NCBI GenBank assembly: GCA_964372275.1
Contig: CAYJRR010000064.1
Span: forward strand, 13,870-26,395
DNA length: 12,526 bases
Source of the DNA: CAYJRR01 sp964372275 [NCBI: uncultured bacterium]
GTDB taxonomy: Bacteria > CAYJRR01
Direction of reading: 5' to 3'
In this document: positions 7,123 through 12,526 of the stretch, in pieces
Layout of the letters: every line of letters starts with the position of its first letter
How positions within the stretch are numbered: the first letter of the stretch is position 1
Position numbers and translations under genes: made by a program
The notes under the pieces: model-generated
Told to the model about the DNA's origin: nothing
Databases searched by the model: none
The model's input: only the letters and a program-made list of their open reading frames with translations

Positions 7123-7160
7123 AAAAACACCGCGGCCCGCCGTCGCCGGCGAGCCGCGTG
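7123..7160 (-). terminator. Intrinsic terminator 2 (minus strand)
   Basis: In the minus-strand transcript CACGCGGC (7160-7153) pairs with GCCGC, a bulged G and GTG (7136-7128), followed directly by TTTTT (7127-7123). The loop contains the smaller palindrome CGCCGGCG. It begins 33 bases after the stop codon of the Asp-rich lipoprotein gene, a good position for ending that transcript. Confidence 0.65.
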
Positions 7161-7192
7161 ACTTCGTTCGATTGTCTCGGACCCTTCGCCCG

Positions 7193-7669
7193 TCAGCTGC
7201 CCGGGCAGGAGGAGCCGCTGGTCCAGGTGACGGTGTCGTTGGTGCCCGACGCCGCCGTCACGGTGCTCGACAGGTTGCTGCTGACCGTCGCCGTCGTCCA
7301 GGCGATCCGGCCGTCGGTCCCCGCGTTGTAGGCGACAGCCGCGTTCCGGTTGACGATCACCTCAACGTCGTACGACTCCCCATCCATCAACACGTCGGCG
7401 ATCGGCCCGATCGACCAGGTGCCGCCGGCCGCCACTGCCGCGGACGAGCCGCAGAACAGGACGGTCGTGCCGTCGAGCACCCGGGCGAGCGCGATCTTGC
7501 CGACGTAGTTGCCGGTGAATCCCGATCCCGACACCGCGAAGCTGTACATCGTCGCGCCGTCGTCGTCGTCGTCGTCGTCCGCCCCGTCGTCGTCGTCATC
7601 GCCGGTGCACGCCGTCGCGGCGATCACCAACGCCGACATCGCCAACGTCATTACCAGAAACTTTCGCAT
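7193..7669 (-). CDS. Asp-rich predicted lipoprotein of unknown function
   Basis: This 158-residue protein begins MRKFLVMTLAMSALVIAATAC, a clear export signal ending at a lipid-attachable Cys21 (ATAC is a relaxed lipobox). Directly after come five Asp, Gly-Ala, then seven Asp, a charged spacer that may hold the domain off the membrane. The rest (about 40-158) is rich in Gly, Ser, Thr and Val and reads as a small beta-sandwich, with Cys residues in VLFCGSS and near the C-terminus (SSCPGS) that could form a disulphide. I recognise no family. The frame stays open 13 codons upstream, but Met at 7669 starts the signal peptide, and a promoter with its start point near 7704 fits this choice. It is monocistronic: promoter in front and terminators behind. 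A related Cys-Asp(n) design is common among lipoproteins of deltaproteobacterial lineages, by recall. Confidence 0.8.
   Translation of the reverse strand: MRKFLVMTLAMSALVIAATACTGDDDDDGADDDDDDDGATMYSFAVSGSGFTGNYVGKIALARVLDGTTVLFCGSSAAVAAGGTWSIGPIADVLMDGESYDVEVIVNRNAAVAYNAGTDGRIAWTTATVSSNLSSTVTAASGTNDTVTWTSGSSCPGS
7559..7600 (-). repeat. GAC trinucleotide microsatellite encoding poly-Asp
   Basis: Seven uninterrupted GTC units (7559-7579, plus strand), two other codons, then four GTC units and one ATC encode the two aspartate runs of the lipoprotein. All but one Asp codon are GAC, so the DNA itself is repetitive rather than only the protein. Slippage by whole units would change spacer length and keep the frame. 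Confidence 0.85.
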
Positions 7670-7710
7670 GTTTTCGGATGACCCCCCTCGTGCCCTGTCC
7701 GTCACCATCG

Positions 7711-7740
7711 ATTATGCGATGCGGCGATCACGATTTTCAA
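7711..7740 (-). promoter_or_regulatory. Sigma70-type promoter of the Asp-rich lipoprotein gene
   Basis: On the minus strand TTGAAA (7740-7735) and CATAAT (7716-7711) are separated by 18 bases. Matches are five of six to the -35 consensus (TTGACA) and five of six to the -10 (TATAAT). The predicted start point near 7704 leaves a leader of about 35 bases containing the purine-rich stretch GAGGGGGG, 12 or so bases before the ATG at 7669. Confidence 0.7.
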
Positions 7741-7746
7741 GGGGGT

Positions 7747-7770
7747 GAACGCGTGTGCCCGCGCACGCGT
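7747..7770 (-). terminator. Strong hairpin after the 79-residue gene, possible terminator
   Basis: AACGCGTGTG (7747-7756) pairs with CGCACGCGTT (7761-7770) across ten positions, one of them a G-T, closed by a CCCG tetraloop. It lies 16 bases beyond the stop of the 79-residue gene and just before the -35 box of the lipoprotein promoter. There is no T-run on the minus strand, so it may end transcription, stabilise the mRNA 3' end, or bind a protein near the promoter. Confidence 0.45.
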
Positions 7771-7786
7771 TCCGCCGTGCGCGGAG

Positions 7787-8026
7787 TCACACTTCGCGGC
7801 GGAAGCGGAGCCGGTTCACCAGCCGATCGACGATCACGAGCTTCGCCTCGCGCGTCCCGTCGATCGCCTCCTCGAGCATCCGATCGAGGAGGCGTTCGTC
7901 CGGATCGTGCGCGTCGTTCGCGCAAACGCCGGCCGGCAGCGGATCGGACGTCGTTTTCGCACCCGGTAGGACCCCTCCGGGGAGGGGCGTGGCGGAGGCG
8001 CCTTTTTTCGTGTCGTGGTCTTGCAT
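7787..8026 (-). CDS. Orphan small protein (79 aa), unknown function
   Basis: The gene encodes 79 residues with no signal peptide or membrane segment. The first 40 residues are Pro/Gly-rich and look flexible; residues about 43-78 (DERLLDRMLEEAIDGTREAK, then LVIVDRLVNRLRFRREV) form one or two amphipathic helices ending in a basic patch. I recognise no family. Support that it is real: a purine-rich GGGAG lies four bases before the ATG, and a good promoter (TTGACT, 18 bases, TACTAA) lies about 40-70 bases upstream, with a hairpin after the stop. Competing frames across the same DNA have poor starts and look like antisense reading. Its short length and lack of relatives leave some doubt. Confidence 0.55.
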   Translation of the reverse strand: MQDHDTKKGASATPLPGGVLPGAKTTSDPLPAGVCANDAHDPDERLLDRMLEEAIDGTREAKLVIVDRLVNRLRFRREV

Positions 8027-8064
8027 CTCTCTCCCGAATCGGCTCGGTCACCCGACCTCGGCGC

Positions 8065-8094
8065 TTAGTAAGCGATCGACGAAGGCGGAGTCAA
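8065..8094 (-). promoter_or_regulatory. Sigma70-type promoter of the 79-residue gene
   Basis: On the minus strand TTGACT (8094-8089) and TACTAA (8070-8065) are separated by 18 bases. The -35 matches TTGACA at five of six positions; the -10 is weaker. The start point near 8058 gives a leader of about 32 bases that includes the GGGAG ribosome-binding site. It lies between the last FadL-like gene and the orphan, so the orphan need not be read from the FadL operon. Confidence 0.6.
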
Positions 8095-8128
8095 GCGTGG
8101 CGAATCACACCGGCGAACCCTGCGATCG

Positions 8129-9484
8129 TCACGGGCGTCCCGACGGCACGGTCGATCGCAGGTACGACGCGGCGAATTCGAATCGCGCAACGACGCCGAC
8201 CGACCACAACGTTCCGTCGGCGACGTAGGCGCCGACGGGATCGGTCGGATCATCGCGGGTGACGACGCGACGCCGAAGCGCTCCGTAGGTGACATGGGCA
8301 TCGAGCGAGAGCGGACCGGTGAGGACCGGCGGATCGCGGAATGCAACGCCGAGCCCAAAGCCGACGGTGTGTCGGTCGGCGTCGATCAGGTTGCGCGTGG
8401 GGGTCGGCTTCGGCGCCGGCGTCGGTTCGAAGGCGTAACCGGCCCGGAGCGCCGGACGGATCGCCCGCTCTCCGCTCGGGCGCCATTCGAGCCCGAGGCG
8501 CGGGCTCCAGGTGTCGTGGAAACGCGGGTCCTCCTCCTCGTGGCCGTGCGAGCCCGGCGGCAGGTTTCCGGCGCGGTCGATCACCTCGATGCGCTTGAAG
8601 CCATTCGGGTCGGAAAACGTCGACCAGCGGCTCCACTGGAGGTCGGCGGCGGCGACCAGACCGTTCCTCTCCCAGCTCGCCCCGAGCACCCACTGCTGCG
8701 GCGTATAGAAAAGGCGGTCGGTCGCGTCGACCGAGATGTCGGCGTCGATGGTGCCGATGGTGGCGCGAAGGGTGGTCGGGACCGACAGCTCGGTGACGTT
8801 CTCCTGGCGGAAGGCGAGACCGGTCGTGACACCGGCGAAGGGACCGGCGCGCACGCCCGCGTAGACGGTTCGGGTCGGCTCCAGCCGCGCGTCGAGCGCC
8901 GCCCCCTGCTCGTCGCCGTACTCGATCTCGGTGAGGGCCCGGGTGTGCGACAGGAGCGAGACCGAGATCCCCAGGTCGACCTTCTCGGCCGCCGCGATGC
9001 CATATCCGCCCATCACGTGGATCCGATCGCGGCGCGCGTCGACCAGCGCGAACTGCGGCGATCCGGTCGGCCGGAGTCGGACGCCGTACAGCCCGGCGTC
9101 GGGCACCTGCAAGGCCATCGCCAGGCCGGCCCGCCGCCCGAAGGTCGAAAGCCCGAACCCCATCCCGATCGACGACGCGCGCGCGTTCCGCGGACCCACG
9201 TCCCGTCCGTTGAGCGTGAGCGTGGTGGGGGCGAGCTGGTACCCCGCGACGATCGAGATCCCGGAAAGGGACGCGAGCGCCGCCGGGTTGTAGTAGTTCG
9301 CGTGCACGCCGTCGACGCTCGCCACCCCGGTCGATCCCATCGCCGCCGCGCGGGAACCGAACCCGTACAGCTCGAGCGCGGTCGCCGAGGCGCGCCCCGC
9401 GGCGCCGATCGCGAGCGCCAACGCTCCAAGCGCCACCAGGATCCGACGTCCGGCGCCGAACCCGGCCGTTTTCAATACTCCCAT
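8129..9484 (-). CDS. FadL/OmpP1/TodX-family outer membrane protein, second of a tandem pair
   Basis: This 451-residue protein has a signal peptide (basic GRR at 12-14, hydrophobic core, probable cleavage after ASA near 35) and then the typical start of the FadL family, ALELYGFGSRAAAMG (36-50), followed by NYYNPAAL (63-70) with the conserved Asn-Pro-Ala. Alternating hydrophobic strands fill the rest, as in a 14-strand barrel with an N-terminal plug. Residues 349-382 (AGYAFEPTPAP, NLIDADRH, FGLGVAF) match a segment in the neighbouring paralogue. Family members carry hydrophobic compounds such as fatty acids or aromatics over the outer membrane; the cargo here is unknown. The ATG at 9484 overlaps the end of the preceding gene by 13 bases, implying coupling. 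The C-terminus (TVPSGRP) does not end in an aromatic residue, though FEF lies at 435-437; the tail beyond is unusual. Confidence 0.88.
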   Translation of the reverse strand: MGVLKTAGFGAGRRILVALGALALAIGAAGRASATALELYGFGSRAAAMGSTGVASVDGVHANYYNPAALASLSGISIVAGYQLAPTTLTLNGRDVGPRNARASSIGMGFGLSTFGRRAGLAMALQVPDAGLYGVRLRPTGSPQFALVDARRDRIHVMGGYGIAAAEKVDLGISVSLLSHTRALTEIEYGDEQGAALDARLEPTRTVYAGVRAGPFAGVTTGLAFRQENVTELSVPTTLRATIGTIDADISVDATDRLFYTPQQWVLGASWERNGLVAAADLQWSRWSTFSDPNGFKRIEVIDRAGNLPPGSHGHEEEDPRFHDTWSPRLGLEWRPSGERAIRPALRAGYAFEPTPAPKPTPTRNLIDADRHTVGFGLGVAFRDPPVLTGPLSLDAHVTYGALRRRVVTRDDPTDPVGAYVADGTLWSVGVVARFEFAASYLRSTVPSGRP

Positions 9485-10743
9485 GAGACCCCCGCCGCCG
9501 CGGCCAGGAGGCGACCGCCGGTCTCGTGAACGAGCTCGGTCCCTTCGGGGACGGCGCTCGCCGCCTTGCGGTGGGTGCGGGACGCGAGCGCCTGCGCCTG
9601 GAGGCCGACGTCGAACCGGATCCGTCCTTCGCGCCACGGCATCGCCACCCCGCCGCCGAGTCCGATCCGGTGCCGGTCGTTGTCGAACAGGTTGTAGTCG
9701 TCGGTCATCTCCGGCGCGGGGGTCGGCTCGAATCCGTAGCCGGCGCGCGCGAAGAGGATCCGTCGGCCGACGTTCCATCGCCGTTCGCCTCCCGCCGCGA
9801 CGGCGACGGTGTCCCGGAAGGCGGGGAACGTCGCCGTCGTCGCCGGGATGCGCCCCATCACCATCGTCGGGTTGGGGAACTGCGACCACCGCTTGTAGGA
9901 GAGGTCGAGCGACGCGGTCCACGCCGGTCTCTCCCATGCCGATCCGAGGGCCACCTGCGTCGGCACGAACTGCGTGGTGGCGGCCAGGCCGGGGGTCGAG
10001 GCGCGCAAGCCCCCGAGATCGTTCTCCGCCGGGGTGTCGAACTGTTGCGCCATCCGGTGGCGGTAGGTCGCGGCGACCCGCCACGGCCGGTCCGGCGGCG
10101 CGTAGCGTACGGCGAAGATCGGCTTCATCGTCGTCGAGAGAAACCCGTCGCTGGTGGCGTCGGTCCCGTTCTCGTCGGAGACGATCCGTACCCGCGCCTT
10201 CACGTCGGCGAGAAAACGGATCCCCAGGCCGACCGCCCACGAACGGTCGATCCGGAACGATCCGCCGCCGTACACCCCCATCACCTGGCCGTGGTTCTGC
10301 AGGAGCACGAACTGCGGCTCCTCCGCCGGTCGCGAGTAGACGCGGATCAGCTTGTCGTTGGGACTGCTCAACACCAGTCCCATCGCCATCCGGTCGGCCA
10401 GCCACCCGCGGAGCGGGAACGGCAGGGTCAGCCCGAGCGCCGTCCCGCGCACCGGCTCGACGTGCTCGCGGCGGCCGTCGATGTCGAGGGAGGAGTCGGC
10501 CTGCACCCATGCCGCCGAAAACCGGAGACGCGGACTGTCGGCGAGGGCGGCGGGATCGTAGTAGGCGCAGCCCGGGTGGTCGCCGATCGCCGTCATCGCC
10601 CCGGCGACCGCCAGATCGCGCGGACCGACGCCGAACAGCTCCTGGGGGCTCGCCTGCGCGCGTCGCGGCCCGGCGACCGATGCCGAAAGGACGAGCGCTC
10701 CGGCGACGAGGCGTTGGAAGGAGGCGTGGAATGGGAGGCGCAT
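9472..10743 (-). CDS. FadL/OmpP1-like outer membrane protein, first of a tandem pair
   Basis: The gene encodes 423 residues: a signal peptide with probable cleavage after AQA (29-31), then SPQELFGVGPRDLAVAGAM, the family N-terminus, and AYYDPAALA (60-68), where Asp replaces the Asn of the usual NPA. Strand-like repeats continue to a C-terminal GVSWEY ending in an aromatic residue, as needed for barrel assembly. Residues 335-367 (AGYGFEPTPAP, NLFDNDRHRIGLGGGVA) parallel its neighbour, so the two are paralogues, though quite diverged elsewhere. Transport of a hydrophobic solute is the family expectation. The frame is open 13 codons further to 10782, but Met at 10743 starts the signal peptide. 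It lies 49 bases behind the site-2 protease gene, with no promoter or terminator evident between, so all are probably one transcript. Confidence 0.87.
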   Translation of the reverse strand: MRLPFHASFQRLVAGALVLSASVAGPRRAQASPQELFGVGPRDLAVAGAMTAIGDHPGCAYYDPAALADSPRLRFSAAWVQADSSLDIDGRREHVEPVRGTALGLTLPFPLRGWLADRMAMGLVLSSPNDKLIRVYSRPAEEPQFVLLQNHGQVMGVYGGGSFRIDRSWAVGLGIRFLADVKARVRIVSDENGTDATSDGFLSTTMKPIFAVRYAPPDRPWRVAATYRHRMAQQFDTPAENDLGGLRASTPGLAATTQFVPTQVALGSAWERPAWTASLDLSYKRWSQFPNPTMVMGRIPATTATFPAFRDTVAVAAGGERRWNVGRRILFARAGYGFEPTPAPEMTDDYNLFDNDRHRIGLGGGVAMPWREGRIRFDVGLQAQALASRTHRKAASAVPEGTELVHETGGRLLAAAAGVSWEY

Positions 10744-10792
10744 CGCGGCAGGTTCTACCGCGTCCGGAAGCGACCCGTCCACCGCAGCCGGT

Positions 10793-11695
10793 CTAGTAGT
10801 GGATGCGCACGGGGGCCGGCATGAAGGTGACCGCCAGGAGCATCGCGGAGAGCGCGACCAGGATCCGGGCGTCGGTGGCCAATCGCGGTTCGGGGGCCGG
10901 CACCGGCGGGTGCCACGCGACGAAGAGGCGAAGCAACAGCCCCCACACCACGTAGCTCCACGACCCGAAGACCGCCAGCGCCATCACGGCGAGCGATAGC
11001 GGACGCGCCACCCGGGCGGCGCGGTCGCCGAACAGGGCATACGCGATGTGGCCGCCGTCGAGCTGCCCGACCGGGAAGAGGTTGATCGACGTCAGGAGGA
11101 AGCCGGTCCACGCGGCGAAGAACAGAGGCGTGGCGAGCAGGTCGTGTCCGGCCGGCACGTCGACGCGGAGGATCCGCTCGAGGATCCAGGTCCCGATGCT
11201 GCCGCCCAGCTCCATCGTGACCATGCCGTCGGAGGGGTCGGGACGGGGTACCGTCGGGCAGGTGGCGATCGCCAGGACCATCATCGCGATCGCGACGACG
11301 CCGCCGGCGAGCGGTCCGGCGGCGCCGATGCGCAGCAGGATGCTGCGGCTCGGCGGAAGCTCCTTCATCGCGATCACTGCGCCGAACGTTCCGATGCCGA
11401 ACGGCATCGGGATGAAGACCGGGAGCGACGTCCGCACTCCGTTCGCCCGCGCCACGAGGTAGTGGCCCATCTCGTGGGTGCCCAGGATCGCCATCAGACC
11501 GGCGGCGTAGATCGCGGCCTGCCACAGGACCGGCGGCGACGACCGCGCGAGCGGAGGGCCCTGCCCCTGCATCGCGAAGAAGGAGGACGCGTGGTCGAGG
11601 CCGACCGAGAAGACCGTCACGCAGGTGAGCGCCAGGCAGGCGGGCGGTACCCACGGGCGTTCGATCCATCGCGCGAGCCGGCCGCCGTGGCTCAC
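10793..11695 (-). CDS. M50 site-2 protease family zinc metalloprotease
   Basis: This 300-residue polytopic membrane protein is an intramembrane protease. The zinc site is HEMGH (74-78) in TM helix ILGTHEMGHYLVA, and the third ligand is Asp213 in NLFPVGQLDGGH (205-216). Between them the segment PMPFGIGTFGAVIAMKE (96-112) and IGAAGPLAGG (123-132) match the S2P branch related to cyanobacterial and chloroplast EGY-type proteases. Six or more hydrophobic segments are visible; there is no PDZ domain, unlike RseP. Such enzymes cut membrane-anchored regulators or remnant signal peptides; the substrate is unknown. The GTG start (11695-11693) overlaps the TGA of the preceding gene as GTGA, which fixes the start; the frame is open for a further 132 codons but across the neighbour. 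Next downstream are the two FadL-like genes. Confidence 0.92.
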   Translation of the reverse strand: MSHGGRLARWIERPWVPPACLALTCVTVFSVGLDHASSFFAMQGQGPPLARSSPPVLWQAAIYAAGLMAILGTHEMGHYLVARANGVRTSLPVFIPMPFGIGTFGAVIAMKELPPSRSILLRIGAAGPLAGGVVAIAMMVLAIATCPTVPRPDPSDGMVTMELGGSIGTWILERILRVDVPAGHDLLATPLFFAAWTGFLLTSINLFPVGQLDGGHIAYALFGDRAARVARPLSLAVMALAVFGSWSYVVWGLLLRLFVAWHPPVPAPEPRLATDARILVALSAMLLAVTFMPAPVRIHY

Positions 11696-11940
11696 CGTTC
11701 GGTTTCCCGCGCGGAGAAGCTCTCCTGCACCGCGAGCGCCTCCCGCTTCGCCGCGCGTCGGGCGGCCCCCGTTCCCAGGGCGAAGGCGAGGAGGACGTCC
11801 GCCAGGATCTCCACCGGATCGAGCAGCTCGCCCACGACGGGGAGGAGCAGGTCGTCCGACACCGTCACGACCGAGAGGAACAGGAGCGCGATCAGCGTCT
11901 TCGGATCGAGGTCGCGCCAACGGATGGGGACGTTCGCCAT
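11692..11940 (-). CDS. Small predicted membrane protein (82 aa), unknown function
   Basis: The gene encodes 82 residues. Two hydrophobic stretches, about 15-27 (TLIALLFLSVVTV) and 43-56 (VEILADVLLAFALG), are joined by an acidic-rimmed Asp-Asp/Pro-Val-Val-Gly segment (DDLLLPVVGELLDP, 29-42). The tail (60-82) is basic and helical. I do not recognise a family with confidence. It is the first gene of the minus-strand run and its TGA overlaps the GTG of the site-2 protease, so it is co-translated with it and may help or regulate that enzyme (inference). The ATG at 11940 has almost no leader if TAGATA at 11947-11952 is its -10 box, which suggests a leaderless mRNA. Confidence 0.75.
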   Translation of the reverse strand: MANVPIRWRDLDPKTLIALLFLSVVTVSDDLLLPVVGELLDPVEILADVLLAFALGTGAARRAAKREALAVQESFSARETER

Positions 11941-11946
11941 CGCCCC

Positions 11947-11955
11947 TATCTAGCA
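11947..11955 (-). promoter_or_regulatory. Possible extended -10 promoter of the protease/FadL operon
   Basis: On the minus strand TGC-TAGATA (11955-11947) resembles an extended -10 element. The expected start point, six to eight bases on, falls at or beside the A of the ATG (11940), making a leaderless message. No -35 is recognisable. The facing promoter for the plus-strand gene has the parallel sequence TGC-TACAAT. Confidence 0.35.
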
Positions 11956-12009
11956 CAACGGTCCGCCCTCCAGGCCTCGTCGGGGATCGTTCCGCGCCTA
12001 CGCGCCTCT

Positions 12010-12032
12010 CGGGGGACTCCCCCGCACCCCCT
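12010..12032. repeat. G/C-rich palindromic intergenic repeat, copy 2
   Basis: CGGGGG-ACT-CCCCCG (12010-12024), then two bases and CCCCCT, repeats the element at 1867-1889 with two mismatches. Here it lies between divergent genes, in the 183-base gap 11941-12123, rather than at gene ends, which argues against a pure terminator role. The rest of that gap holds the two facing promoter candidates and no gene. Confidence 0.6.
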
Positions 12033-12075
12033 TCCGCACCCGTCCTCCAGGGTCGCCGTGATCGCGGCCGCAGGG

Positions 12076-12084
12076 TGCTACAAT
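12076..12084 (+). promoter_or_regulatory. Extended -10 promoter of the coiled-coil gene
   Basis: TGC-TACAAT (12076-12084) matches the TGnTATAAT extended -10 with one mismatch in the hexamer. No -35 is clear at the normal distance, as is common for extended -10 promoters. The start point near 12091 gives a leader of about 33 bases that includes the ribosome-binding site at 12113. Confidence 0.55.
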
Positions 12085-12112
12085 CGACCACGGTCGCAGA
12101 GGCTTTCGCGAG

Positions 12113-12117
12113 AGGAG
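12113..12117 (+). promoter_or_regulatory. Shine-Dalgarno sequence of the coiled-coil gene
   Basis: AGGAG lies six bases before the GTG at 12124. It is the best ribosome-binding site in the window and decides that GTG is the start, as no ATG is available in frame upstream of it. Confidence 0.8.
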
Positions 12118-12123
12118 CCTTGG

Positions 12124-12526
12124 GTGGCGCTCCGGCCGGGAACCCCCTCTTACCAGCAGGCGCTCGACACCTTCGTCGAGGAGGTCGAACGGGCGATGCG
12201 CGAGCGGTTGGCCGCCGTCGGCCCCTTCCGGAACCTCGCCGAGCTCGAGGCCGAGATCGACCGACTCGCGCTCCGGCTCGATCTGTTGCTGCGCGAACCG
12301 GAGCTGCGCGAGATCGCGGCCGAGATCGAAGGGCGCCGCAGCCGGCTGGTGTTGAAGCGCGACGAGCTCAAGCCGTTCCTCACCCGCTGCGAACGCGAGC
12401 TTTCGCTCTACCGCAGCGCGCAGGCCTCCCGCGCCCCCGGCGTGGGCGGGGCGGCGGCCGTCCCGCCGGCGCCGCCCGCGGCGGCGCCCATCCCCGGACG
12501 GCCGGCGCCGGCGGCGACGCGAACGC
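12124..12526 (+). CDS. Coiled-coil protein of unknown function, 3' truncated by the window
   Basis: At least 134 residues are visible and the frame is open at the window edge. There is no signal peptide. Residues about 12-100 are almost all charged helix with heptad-like Leu spacing (for example LAELEAEIDRLALRLDLLLR, 38-57), a likely coiled coil containing one Cys (89). From about 101 the chain turns into a Pro/Ala/Gly-rich linker (VPPAPPAAAPIPGRPAPAA, 113-131), which usually connects to another domain that lies beyond the window. No family can be named from this part. It diverges from the protease/FadL operon with its own extended -10 promoter and AGGAG site. Confidence 0.75.
   Translation, partial: MALRPGTPSYQQALDTFVEEVERAMRERLAAVGPFRNLAELEAEIDRLALRLDLLLREPELREIAAEIEGRRSRLVLKRDELKPFLTRCERELSLYRSAQASRAPGVGGAAAVPPAPPAAAPIPGRPAPAATRT

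Noticed and set aside
4958-7123. 721-residue plus-strand frame opposite the peptidase
   Set aside because: Antisense of a gene with an intact catalytic triad; Arg/Val/Asp-rich with no motifs or ribosome-binding site.
4482-7130. 882-residue open frame on the minus strand across the peptidase gene
   Set aside because: It overlaps the complete prolyl oligopeptidase on the same strand in another frame. Composition is Arg/Gly-rich and nothing resembles a known domain.
7991-8008. Short G/C stem followed by six T on the plus strand, terminator-like
   Set aside because: The stem has only four pairs and the T-run encodes the Lys-Lys of the 79-residue protein on the other strand. No plus-strand gene ends here.
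10782-10820. Longer starts for the first FadL-like gene (to 10782)
   Set aside because: The added 13 residues would precede the signal peptide and destroy its normal form; Met at 10743 starts it directly.
9526-10824. 432-residue plus-strand frame opposite the first FadL-like gene
   Set aside because: Antisense shadow; the minus-strand frame has a signal peptide, barrel strands and a family motif.

Overview
The window reads as chromosomal DNA from a GC-rich Gram-negative bacterium. Two outer-membrane beta-barrel proteins of the FadL type, three or so predicted lipoproteins (one with a long aspartate tract right after the lipid-anchored cysteine) and a site-2 protease point to a diderm with a busy envelope. 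The style of the small proteins and of the Asp-rich lipoprotein recalls the former deltaproteobacterial lineages (Myxococcota, Desulfobacterota and relatives) or Acidobacteriota. That placement is an impression from family memory, not a computed result. I see no rRNA, tRNA, insertion sequence, phage gene or CRISPR array, and genes fill almost all of the window.

Layout. Positions 20-3660 are mostly plus strand: a RecQ-type helicase lacking the RQC winged-helix domain, a 75-residue conserved protein 14 bases behind it, a convergent 59-residue gene on the minus strand (1916-2095), then a coupled pair, a DUF4442 hotdog-fold protein and a CaCA-family Na+/Ca2+ exchanger, whose stop and start overlap as ATGA. 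From 3697 to 11940 everything is on the minus strand: a lipoprotein with a ComEC-type metallo-beta-lactamase domain, a prolyl oligopeptidase lipoprotein, an Asp-rich lipoprotein, a 79-residue orphan, and a tight four-gene run reading from 11940 down to 8129 (82-residue membrane protein, M50 site-2 protease, two tandem FadL-like barrels). At 12124 a divergent plus-strand gene for a coiled-coil protein runs off the window.

The gaps are short (none above about 185 bases), but several carry structure. A good sigma70-type promoter precedes the Asp-rich lipoprotein gene and another precedes the 79-residue gene, both with 18-base spacers. Two hairpin-plus-T-run terminators of related sequence follow the lipoprotein gene. 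The 163-base gap between the peptidase and the metallo-beta-lactamase-fold gene holds two interleaved inverted repeats and a hairpin next to the start codon. A 23-base G/C palindromic repeat occurs in two gene gaps about 10 kb apart.

I do not see a defence system, biosynthetic cluster or other clear new multi-gene system. The best leads are the structured 4693-4855 gap, the site-2 protease/FadL run, the dispersed palindromic repeat, and the small uncharacterised proteins.
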